This document shows, piece by piece, positions 53,991-62,006 of a stretch of 64,000 bases of DNA. The notes under the pieces were generated by a model. That model made no database searches, was not told where the DNA came from, and saw nothing but the letters and a program-made list of their open reading frames with translations. A program made the translations under genes and the position numbers. Every line of letters starts with the position of its first letter. Positions within the stretch are counted from its first letter, which is position 1. This DNA comes from Bacteroidota bacterium. Lineage in GTDB: Bacteria > Bacteroidota > Ignavibacteria > Ignavibacteriales > Ignavibacteriaceae. The DNA lies in the NCBI GenBank assembly GCA_021824565.1, contig JAKAKL010000054.1, positions 30,061 through 94,060 on the forward strand, read 5' to 3'.

Positions 53991-54716
53991 TTAATTCCAG
54001 TCAACTATTTCAAACTTATTGTTTTGGAAAATCCCGTAGCATGGAGAATCCAGCCACGAGCCAAGGTTAATGTAAACTCCGCTTTTGTAATTCAAGAAGC
54101 ATCTTCGATGAAGATGACCTAACAAAACGTAATCGTATCCTTCTTCAATTTTTGTTTTAGCAGCATTAAACAATCCGTCTTCTTCGCCGTAATCTTTTTT
54201 TGTCGTGTAGTCTCTGCTTGTCTTGCTTGTAGAACTTGCTATCGCTACGCCGATATCCGGATGAAGCCATGAATAGACTTTTTGCACCGGCTTATTGCGC
54301 AAAACTTTTTTTAGAATTTTATAACCTAAATCATTTTTTACCATACCGTCGCCGTGCCCGATAAAAAATCTTTTGCCATCAAGAACTACGCTTACAGGCG
54401 ATTCATACATAACCGCGCCGATTTCATCTTTAAAAAAATCGCGGTGCATAAAGTCGTGGTTTCCAATAAGGTAATGAATCTTAATTCCCTTCTCAGCCAG
54501 GTCCTGCATCGCGGTCAGCGTTCTGAAAAAGCCTTTCTGGTAAACTCTTTTATACTCGAACCAGTAATCGAATAAATCGCCGACGATATATAATTCTTTG
54601 CAGCTTGATTCGGCAAATTTAAAAAATTTCACAAGCAGTCTTTCTTTCTGATTCTCAACTGCCTTTGACTGCAATCCAAGATGAATGTCGGAAATAAAAA
54701 GATAAGCTATATTCAC
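53991..54716 (-). CDS. lpxH: UDP-2,3-diacylglucosamine diphosphatase-like metallophosphoesterase
   Basis: A 241-residue metallophosphoesterase of the LpxH/LpxG type acting in lipid A synthesis. The metal-binding motifs are in order: ISDIHLG, VGDLFDYW, GNHDFMH, GHGD and GHLHRR. The family removes UMP from UDP-2,3-diacylglucosamine. The start is a GTG at 54714-54716 without a strong ribosome-binding site. It is followed after one base by the PBP1A gene, pairing two envelope-synthesis genes. Confidence 0.85.
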   Translation of the reverse strand: MNIAYLFISDIHLGLQSKAVENQKERLLVKFFKFAESSCKELYIVGDLFDYWFEYKRVYQKGFFRTLTAMQDLAEKGIKIHYLIGNHDFMHRDFFKDEIGAVMYESPVSVVLDGKRFFIGHGDGMVKNDLGYKILKKVLRNKPVQKVYSWLHPDIGVAIASSTSKTSRDYTTKKDYGEEDGLFNAAKTKIEEGYDYVLLGHLHRRCFLNYKSGVYINLGSWLDSPCYGIFQNNKFEIVDWN

Positions 54717-54779
54717 AAATCTATTTAAATTTTATTGAGCAATAATGATTGGTTTTTTCGACAGCAAATATAAGAATTA

Positions 54780-56441
54780 TTAATCACTTTCTTTATGCCC
54801 TTCAATATTTGCGAGAAGCCAGTTGTTAGGATCAATTTTTATATCGGCAACAGTTTTGCCGACTGCAATATTTATTTTCTGCTGCCTTTGATCAATGAAA
54901 ATAGTTTTAAGCTCACTGGAATTGTCGGTATAATTAATTTCCACATCAACTGGGAACTTATATACTTCATAGCCGGTTTGTGATTGATTAAAATTAATAA
55001 TTATATCTTTAAGCGCGGCAGACCACGAATAATTTAATTTGATAATACCGGTTCCATCAAACACCCATTGATTAAAAAACTGTTCAAGATTCTTGCCGGA
55101 GATTTTTTCACAAATATTTACAAAGTCTTTTGTCGACGCATTTTTGTATTTATAAGTTTGATAATAATTTCGAAGGATATCAAAGAATGTTGAATCGCCG
55201 ACTTCATGCCGGAGCATGTGCAGAACCCACGCGCCTTTATCATAAACTGTACGGCTGAATAAATCTTTCGGGTTATAAACCGTGCCGTAGAAATTATTTT
55301 GATACTTGCTCATCATTGTTGAGCGAAGCGCACCGGCGCCGCCAACATGCTCTTTATATAATGCCTCGCAGTATGATGCAAAGCCTTCATTCAGCCATAT
55401 ATCTTTCCAGGTTTCCGGAGAAACTGCATCACCAAACCAATGATGCGAAAGTTCGTGCGAATAAACATCATTAAATAATTTCATCCCGCCGACAAAGTTT
55501 GAGCCCACGCCGGTCAAAGTTTGAGTTTCCATTGCACCGAGCTGCCAAAGAAATTCCGCGACTCCATATTTCTCTTTTATAAATGGATATTCACCGAAAG
55601 TCTTTGAAAAAAAATGGAGCATTTCAGGATGATCTTCAAAATCCGTTTTGGCTTCGTTCAATTGATCAGGAAAAACAAAATACTCGATTGACATTGTATC
55701 TTTTTTATCAAGAGAAATATATTTCTGAGAAAAAGTTTTATAATCGGAAGAGTATAAACAAATTAAATAAGTTGCTATCGGATAATTTGATTTCCAATGA
55801 TAAGTTCTGCGTGAGCCGTTTGTTGAAACGCCGACGAGCAATCCGTTTGAAGCAGAGACCTCTGAAGAATCATTTGTAATTTTCATGTCGACAAGAGCTT
55901 TATCCGAAGGAATATCATTGCATGGAAACCAGGTAGAAGCGTAGTCGGGCTCATTCAAATTGTAGACACATGATTGACCATTTAGATCTCCGAAAACAAA
56001 TGATGAAAAGCCTTCGCGCTTAGGCGTTCCAGAGTAAACTACTCTAATATAAAAAGTATCCGGCAGCGCATTTGAATACGGGATTGAAAGCCTCGTACCT
56101 TTCTCGGAATACTCAGACTGCTTGCCGTTTAAAGTCAGCAAGGAAATTTGCATATTGTCGTAAAAATTAAGATCGATCTGTTTTATATTTCTGTCGAGAA
56201 CAACGCCGGTTATTGTAACATCGCCGTTAAGTATTCTTTTCTCAGGATGTAAATCGATATTCAAGTCGTAGTGAAGGACATCTATTTTATACTGATCTGG
56301 CGAGGCATAATCATCCGGGACATTTTCAAATGCAAAATAGGAATCAAAATTTTTTTTATTTGATGATGTCCCGATTTCCCATCCGGCAAATAAAAATGCA
56401 ATAACTAAGACTGGAAGAACGATTATTATTTTTTTACTCAT
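54780..56441 (-). CDS. M1-family metallopeptidase
   Basis: A 553-residue exported or membrane-anchored zinc aminopeptidase (hydrophobic N-terminus, about residues 4-22). The zinc motif HELSHHW with the downstream glutamate in NEGFASYCEAL is present, as is the substrate-binding GAMET, a variant of the GAMEN/GxMEN motif. The N-terminal beta sheet domain (about 45-230) fits the M1 family. The long helical C-terminal domain of large aminopeptidases is absent, so this is a shorter member. It is a single gene. The likely role is peptide degradation outside the cytoplasm. Confidence 0.9.
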   Translation of the reverse strand: MSKKIIIVLPVLVIAFLFAGWEIGTSSNKKNFDSYFAFENVPDDYASPDQYKIDVLHYDLNIDLHPEKRILNGDVTITGVVLDRNIKQIDLNFYDNMQISLLTLNGKQSEYSEKGTRLSIPYSNALPDTFYIRVVYSGTPKREGFSSFVFGDLNGQSCVYNLNEPDYASTWFPCNDIPSDKALVDMKITNDSSEVSASNGLLVGVSTNGSRRTYHWKSNYPIATYLICLYSSDYKTFSQKYISLDKKDTMSIEYFVFPDQLNEAKTDFEDHPEMLHFFSKTFGEYPFIKEKYGVAEFLWQLGAMETQTLTGVGSNFVGGMKLFNDVYSHELSHHWFGDAVSPETWKDIWLNEGFASYCEALYKEHVGGAGALRSTMMSKYQNNFYGTVYNPKDLFSRTVYDKGAWVLHMLRHEVGDSTFFDILRNYYQTYKYKNASTKDFVNICEKISGKNLEQFFNQWVFDGTGIIKLNYSWSAALKDIIINFNQSQTGYEVYKFPVDVEINYTDNSSELKTIFIDQRQQKINIAVGKTVADIKIDPNNWLLANIEGHKESD

Positions 56442-56600
56442 ACATTTTTAATGAAAATTTTACAAAACAAACCATCAACAATACTTGTAAGTTTTATAAT
56501 TTAGATTAATTTTGTTAAAAAGAATCGGCGTAAAATTAGTAAATTGATATTGTCAAACAAACCATAATTAAATATATTACGAGAAAAATTCGGAGGTACT

Positions 56601-57842
56601 ATGACTTTCCCTGGATCTTCAATATTGCGGGATACAATTACAATGCTGTTAGCTGGAGGACAAGGCGAAAGATTAAATCCGCTAACATTATACAGAAGCA
56701 AGCCGTCTGTTCCGTTCGGCGGGAAATACAGGATAATAGATTTTGCATTATCAAACTGTTTAAACTCTGGCTTAAGAAGAATTTATATTTTAACGCAGTA
56801 TAAATCCGACTCGTTGAACCAGCACATATTTGAAGCGTGGAGCATTTTTAATCCTGAACTCGGAGAATACATTTATTCAGTTCCTCCGCAAAGAAAATTG
56901 AACAATGAATGGTACATGGGAACCGCAAACGCAATCTACCAGAATTTAAATTTGTTCTCGAACGATAAAAAAGCAAAGTGGGTTTTAATTCTTAGCGGCG
57001 ATCATATTTACAAAATGGATTATCTTAAAATGCTTCAGCAGCATGTTGATGTTAAAGCCGATCTTTCGATGGCGTGCATCGACGTTCCGAAAGAAGAAGC
57101 TTCAAGATTTGGAATTGTAAGTGTCGACGATAATTATTCAGTTCAGTCATTCGTCGAAAAGCCAAAAGACCCGCCGGAAATTCCCGATAAGCCTGGATAT
57201 TGCTTTGTAAATATGGCTATCTATGTTTTTAATGCAAATGCATTAAGAGATACTCTTACTGAAATGGAAAGTAAAAAGTTAAAAGGACATGATTTCGGAA
57301 AAGATGTTATTCCCTATATGATAAAAACCGGCAGGAATGTATGCGCTTATAAATTTGAAGATATGAACAATAAAACAAAACCATACTGGAAAGATATCGG
57401 AACAATCGACAGCTATTATGATGCGAGTATGGATTTAATTAGCGTAACTCCGGAATTTAATTTTTACGATAACGATTGGCCTATGAGAACATACCAGTAC
57501 CAGGCGCCGCCCGCAAAGACTGTTTCGCATGAAGGTGAAAGAGTTGGAAGAACATTAAATTCATTAATTTGCGACGGCACTATAGTCTCCGGCGGTTTGG
57601 TTGAGCGTTCACTTCTCGGTACAAACGTAAGAGTAAACAGTTTTAGTTACGTAACCGATTCCATCATAATGAATAATTGCAACATCGGCAGACATGCAAG
57701 AATTAGGAGAGCAATACTTGATAAAAATGTTCATGTACCGGAAGGATATGAAATTGGTTTTGACCTGGAATCAGACAAAAAGAAATTTCACGTTACGGAA
57801 AGCGGAATAGTAGTGATAGGAAAAAACCAGGTGCTTCCGTAA
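56601..57842 (+). CDS. glgC: Glucose-1-phosphate adenylyltransferase
   Basis: A 413-residue enzyme that makes ADP-glucose from ATP and glucose-1-phosphate for glycogen synthesis. The nucleotidyltransferase domain (about residues 10-290) has AGGQGERLNPLTLYRSKPSV, FGGKYRIIDFALSNCLNSG, the glucose-phosphate-binding SFVEKPKDPP and WYMGTANAI. A C-terminal left-handed beta-helix (about 300-413) forms the regulatory part. The ATG at 56601 follows GGAGGT. Length is normal. Neither glgA nor glgB is nearby, so the gene is not in a glycogen operon here. Confidence 0.95.
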   Translation: MTFPGSSILRDTITMLLAGGQGERLNPLTLYRSKPSVPFGGKYRIIDFALSNCLNSGLRRIYILTQYKSDSLNQHIFEAWSIFNPELGEYIYSVPPQRKLNNEWYMGTANAIYQNLNLFSNDKKAKWVLILSGDHIYKMDYLKMLQQHVDVKADLSMACIDVPKEEASRFGIVSVDDNYSVQSFVEKPKDPPEIPDKPGYCFVNMAIYVFNANALRDTLTEMESKKLKGHDFGKDVIPYMIKTGRNVCAYKFEDMNNKTKPYWKDIGTIDSYYDASMDLISVTPEFNFYDNDWPMRTYQYQAPPAKTVSHEGERVGRTLNSLICDGTIVSGGLVERSLLGTNVRVNSFSYVTDSIIMNNCNIGRHARIRRAILDKNVHVPEGYEIGFDLESDKKKFHVTESGIVVIGKNQVLP

Positions 57843-57948
57843 CTAAGAATAAATTCTTGCACTCTTAATGCATATCAATATTCGCTAAATCTATTTTTGT
57901 TATTTTTAAGGATGAAGCAGCGAAATATTAACTATCATTTTGAAATTC

Positions 57949-59772
57949 ATGGATCCAAATCTCGAATCGAAAATAAAGAATCTTCCCGACAACCCGGGTG
58001 TATATCAATTTTTGAATGATAAAGGGAAAGTTATATACGTCGGCAAAGCCATCAATTTAAAGAACCGAGTAAGAAGTTATTTCCACTCAAATGTTAACTC
58101 CGCAAAAACTTTAGCGCTTGTTAATAAAATTTCCGATCTTCAATTAATTATTACAGATAATGAAATAGAAGCACTTGTACTTGAAAATAATTTGATCAAA
58201 GAATTAAAGCCGCGCTATAACGTCAACTTAAAAGACGACAAGTCTTTCCCTTTTATAAAAGTAACTAAAGAACTATTTCCAAGGATCTACCCGACAAGGC
58301 GAGTAGTAAGAGACGGCTCAAAATATTTTGGACCTTACACTGACGTAAAAAATATGAAGTCTTCTCTGCGCATGATAAATCAGATTTTTAAAATCCGAAG
58401 CTGCAGGCTGGATTTGACAAAAGAAAATATCGAGAAGAAAAAATTTAAAGTCTGTCTCGACTATCATATAAAAAAATGCGACGGACCTTGCGAAAGCTTA
58501 ATAACCGAGTTTGCATACAACGAAATGGTAAATGAAGTCATCAAACTTCTAAAAGGAAAAACCGACGATCTTATTAAAGACTTAAATTTAAAAATGAAAG
58601 CGGCTGTAGATTCACTCAACTTTGAAAAAGCCGCAGAGATACGGGACAAACTAACACAGCTTGAGTCAATCTCCTCGCGGCAAAAAATTGTCAGTGATGA
58701 TTTGGATGATCGGGATGTCATTGCAGTTGCGCATGAAGGAAAGGATTGTGCATGCTCAATATTCAACGTCAGAAACGGAAAGCTTGTAGGCAAAAAGCAG
58801 CTTCGATTAACTTCAGAAGAAGACGAAGAATTATCAAATCTATATTCATCTGCGATAAAATTTTATTACAATGAATTCGTTGAAATTCCGAATGAAATAA
58901 TCATGCAGGTAGAACCTGCCGAACCAGAATTATTGAATGAATGGTTGAACTTAAAAGGTGAAAAGAAAGTTAAATTTATTGTTCCGAAAAAAGGAGCAAT
59001 TTTTTCGTTGATGAAGATGTGCAGCGAGAATGCGATTCTTCAGTTGAAAGAAATTCAGATACAGAAAATGAAGCGTGAAGGTCGTGTGCCGCATGCTGTG
59101 GCGGCGCTCCAGAGAGACTTAAGATTAAATATTCTCCCGAGAAAAATCGAATGTTTTGATATTTCAAATTTGCAGGGAACCGATACCGTGGCAAGCATGG
59201 TGGTTTTTGAAGACGGTAAGCCGAAGAAAAGTTTATACAGAAAATTTATAATAAAAAGTGTCGACGGTCCGGATGATTTTTCAAGTATGCGTGAAGTTAT
59301 TGGAAGGCGTTATTCACGGCTGATAGATGAGAATGGAAGCTTACCGGAGCTGATTATGGTTGATGGGGGCAAAGGTCAGCTTTCAAGCGCAGTCGAAATA
59401 TTAAACGAACTCGGATTTGCAAAATATAATATCATCGGGCTTGCGAAAAGATTGGAGGAAGTGTTTTTCCCTGGACAGTCTGACGCAGCTTCGATTCCCA
59501 AAACCTCGTCAGGTTTGAAACTGCTTCAGCAAGTTAGAGACGAAGCTCATAGATTCGCAATTACTTTCCACCGTAATAGACGCGGTAAGAGAACTATAAA
59601 AACCGAGCTTACTGAAATAAAAGGCATTGGAACCGGTTCAGCACAAAAGCTGTTAAAAGAACTCGGCAGCGTTGGCGAAATAAAAAATGCCTCGCTAGAA
59701 AAACTGGTTGAAGTAGTTGGGAAACAAAAAGCTGAAATTATTAAGGATTATTTTGCGCAATCAAGTAATTAA
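57949..59772 (+). CDS. uvrC: Excinuclease ABC subunit C
   Basis: A 607-residue nucleotide excision repair nuclease. The GIY-YIG nuclease domain (about residues 10-90; NPGVYQFLND and VIYVGKAINLKNR) makes the 3' cut. A UVR/B-binding motif follows (about 205-235; LNFEKAAEIRDKL). The RNase H-like domain (about 370-530; IECFDISNLQGTDTVASMVV) makes the 5' cut, and helix-hairpin-helix motifs end the protein (about 550-600; IKGIGTGSAQKLLKELGS). The ATG at 57949 is preferred to a TTG at 57940. All parts are intact. Confidence 0.96.
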   Translation: MDPNLESKIKNLPDNPGVYQFLNDKGKVIYVGKAINLKNRVRSYFHSNVNSAKTLALVNKISDLQLIITDNEIEALVLENNLIKELKPRYNVNLKDDKSFPFIKVTKELFPRIYPTRRVVRDGSKYFGPYTDVKNMKSSLRMINQIFKIRSCRLDLTKENIEKKKFKVCLDYHIKKCDGPCESLITEFAYNEMVNEVIKLLKGKTDDLIKDLNLKMKAAVDSLNFEKAAEIRDKLTQLESISSRQKIVSDDLDDRDVIAVAHEGKDCACSIFNVRNGKLVGKKQLRLTSEEDEELSNLYSSAIKFYYNEFVEIPNEIIMQVEPAEPELLNEWLNLKGEKKVKFIVPKKGAIFSLMKMCSENAILQLKEIQIQKMKREGRVPHAVAALQRDLRLNILPRKIECFDISNLQGTDTVASMVVFEDGKPKKSLYRKFIIKSVDGPDDFSSMREVIGRRYSRLIDENGSLPELIMVDGGKGQLSSAVEILNELGFAKYNIIGLAKRLEEVFFPGQSDAASIPKTSSGLKLLQQVRDEAHRFAITFHRNRRGKRTIKTELTEIKGIGTGSAQKLLKELGSVGEIKNASLEKLVEVVGKQKAEIIKDYFAQSSN

Positions 59773-59818
59773 AATTTCTCCGAAATACTTTTTTTCTTAA
59801 ATTAGTATAGAGTTTGGA

Positions 59819-61003
59819 ATGAAAAAAAGTTACATAATAGTTTTACTAGTAGTTTTGATTTCAGGTTGTTCTTTCTTCGGCAGCAAAAAGAATGCGATAA
59901 AATACATGAACGGCACTGAGCTGAAATCGCTTGTACAAAATGCGATGAACGGAAATTCTTCAGCCGATTCCTTATTGCAAAATCTTATTGATTTGTCGCT
60001 TCCTATAAACAATAAATACAATTCCTTTGTAGTTGACAGCGTAAGTTCTCTTCACGGACATAAGTTTTATTATGTTATGCTGACTTTTCCAAATCCTTTT
60101 TATAACCGATTTGCTTTTTACGATTCTACATTTGCTTTATACTTGATTGACAGGTCGTTTACTGGTTACGTGAATTTATCTTTAATTAAAAACGGCGATA
60201 AATTATTTCTAACTGCGCTTGAAGATTTTTATTCAAAAGATGTGTTGGAGCTAAACAGGCTTTCATTGTTTCAAATTACTGATTCGTCGGTTACTCTTGT
60301 GTTCAGAGATTTTACAAAACTTGTTTCTCGTGAGAATGAATTTTCTCAAAGTATTTTTAAAATATCGGGAGATAGAATTATTACAAATTGTTCGAGCACT
60401 AAACCTTCTCCTATTGCCGGTAAATCGGATGTGTTTGACTTTGATTATACACATAATAAATATTTGAGCAAGATCGATTTCTTTTCAAATTTTATTATGA
60501 ACCAGATTAATTCTTTCAAGCGCGAGCCCGGGAAACCGGAGATAACCGATTATAATTCTGCTCTGCAATCCGTAGGTATTGATCCAGGATTGGACACATT
60601 AAAATCATCTTCAAATACGTTAAATACCGAAGGCTATTCACTAACTCTTACAGATAACTGGAAAAGTATAAAAAATATCGGGATCATAGAATTCTTAAAA
60701 ACTAAGATGTTTGGCACAACCTATATCAATGATTCTTTAGGAGCAACAATCTCTGTGATCATGATTCCAAATGCTGATTCTTCCGAGAATTATATTAATT
60801 ACAGCTTAAACAACTCTACTCTCGGGAAATATATGGTGCGTTATACAAATAAGATTGAATTGAAGACCGACTTCGTTCAATTCTTTGAGTATTCTTGCGG
60901 GCAAAAGAAATATCTATTGATTCTGAAAGCGTCAAAATATACTTACAAAGCGTATAAAGAAATTTATCAAAATATTATTAATTCATTTACCATAAACTGC
61001 TGA
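59819..61003 (+). CDS. Lipoprotein of unknown function
   Basis: A 394-residue lipoprotein (lipobox LISGC, cysteine near residue 17). The mature part is beta-rich with many short aromatic strands (KFYYVMLTFPNPFYNRFAF), without catalytic motifs. It follows uvrC by 46 bp and overlaps the next gene by one base (stop/start TGATG at 61001-61005). The family was not recognised; a role in the envelope is likely but unspecified. Confidence 0.75.
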   Translation: MKKSYIIVLLVVLISGCSFFGSKKNAIKYMNGTELKSLVQNAMNGNSSADSLLQNLIDLSLPINNKYNSFVVDSVSSLHGHKFYYVMLTFPNPFYNRFAFYDSTFALYLIDRSFTGYVNLSLIKNGDKLFLTALEDFYSKDVLELNRLSLFQITDSSVTLVFRDFTKLVSRENEFSQSIFKISGDRIITNCSSTKPSPIAGKSDVFDFDYTHNKYLSKIDFFSNFIMNQINSFKREPGKPEITDYNSALQSVGIDPGLDTLKSSSNTLNTEGYSLTLTDNWKSIKNIGIIEFLKTKMFGTTYINDSLGATISVIMIPNADSSENYINYSLNNSTLGKYMVRYTNKIELKTDFVQFFEYSCGQKKYLLILKASKYTYKAYKEIYQNIINSFTINC

Positions 61004-61296
61004 TGTACAAATTGCTTTTATTCTTGAAGAAGACCGCAGATGAAAATATTTTAAATCATTTCAAAGACTATACAGTAAAGTACCTTGCCGAAATAGCAAA
61101 GAAAGAAATTAAGATTGCCGAAGTTGAGAGCAATCTTTTGCTAGATCAAAAATATAGCTTATATTGCGATTTAGAAGTTGAGTCCAAAGACGCGTGGGAT
61201 TCGATGATGAACACTAAGGAAGGACGCTTATTAAATAAAGACCTTATGGAATTCCATCAGAATATTTCTGCTGTCTTTGTTAATTATTCAAAATAA
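61003..61296 (+). CDS. Small protein, possible dimeric alpha/beta-barrel fold
   Basis: A 97-residue cytoplasmic protein. Strands at the start (YKLLLFLKKTAD) and end (ISAVFVNYSK), with helices between, give a ferredoxin-like pattern reminiscent of EthD/antibiotic monooxygenase-type small proteins. The match is structural impression only. It begins at the last base of the upstream lipoprotein stop codon (TGATG), so it is translationally coupled. The function is unknown. Confidence 0.7.
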   Translation: MYKLLLFLKKTADENILNHFKDYTVKYLAEIAKKEIKIAEVESNLLLDQKYSLYCDLEVESKDAWDSMMNTKEGRLLNKDLMEFHQNISAVFVNYSK

Positions 61297-61326
61297 CTTT
61301 TCAACAACAATTACCATTTTTGTATT

Positions 61327-61809
61327 ATGAATATTTATTTAGTCCGGCACGGAGATGCGGAAAAAATTTCATTAAATAAAAAAGATTCAGAACGCGAGTT
61401 GACTGCTGCCGGTAAGACGAAATTAAAAAACGCCGCTGCAGCATGGAAACAATACGTGCCGCCTTTTGATTATTTAGTTTCTTCACCGCTGGCAAGAGCA
61501 TTGCAGACCGCGAAAGTAATTGAAGAATTTTTTGAAGTAAAAAATGAAATGATTGTCGATAGAAAATTGTCTCCGGGAAGCAGCACTAACGACATAATCG
61601 AAATAGCAAACTCTCTGAACGCAGATAATATTGCTTTCGTTGGGCATCAGCCTGATTTTTCTGAACACGTCTCAAATTTAATTTCTTCTGGCGGTGCAAA
61701 TGTGGATTTTAAAAAAGCCGCACTTGCGAAAATCTCTTTTCACGGCAAGGTTCATCTTTCACGAGGTGTGCTTGAGTTTTTAATTCCGGCGGGAATATTT
61801 AACAAATAA
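61327..61809 (+). CDS. sixA: SixA-like phosphohistidine phosphatase
   Basis: A 160-residue histidine phosphatase. The catalytic RHGD motif is at the start (YLVRHGDAEK), followed by SSPLARALQTAKV and the second histidine in FVGHQPDFSEH. SixA proteins dephosphorylate histidine phosphotransfer (Hpt) domains. The hybrid kinase with an Hpt domain that starts past the right edge is a possible but unproven target. The gene is 31 bp after the small coupled protein gene and just before the SRP RNA on the opposite strand. Confidence 0.9.
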   Translation: MNIYLVRHGDAEKISLNKKDSERELTAAGKTKLKNAAAAWKQYVPPFDYLVSSPLARALQTAKVIEEFFEVKNEMIVDRKLSPGSSTNDIIEIANSLNADNIAFVGHQPDFSEHVSNLISSGGANVDFKKAALAKISFHGKVHLSRGVLEFLIPAGIFNK

Positions 61810-61812
61810 AAA

Positions 61813-61898
61813 GGGCAGCCAATTACACAAACTCTACGCTTACCGCTGCTTCCTTCCGGACCTGACGGGGTTAGGCAATCGCCTGTTAACTGGCGCCC
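61813..61898 (-). ncRNA. ffs: Small signal recognition particle RNA (4.5S type)
   Basis: Read on the minus strand, the conserved tip GGTCCGGAAGGAAGCAGC is followed by GGTAAGCG, and the ends pair (GGGCGCCAG... with ...GGCTGCCC). This is the hallmark of the small bacterial SRP RNA of about 86 nt. A T run follows the 3' end, giving termination. Confidence 0.93.
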
Positions 61899-62006
61899 AA
61901 AACTTCATAATTGCGAGGGAACAAAAATTATAAAAATTTTGTTTTAGTTCAAGTGAATAGTTTGATGAAAAAATTTTTTGTCTAACGCCGAAACAAACCG
62001 CTGATT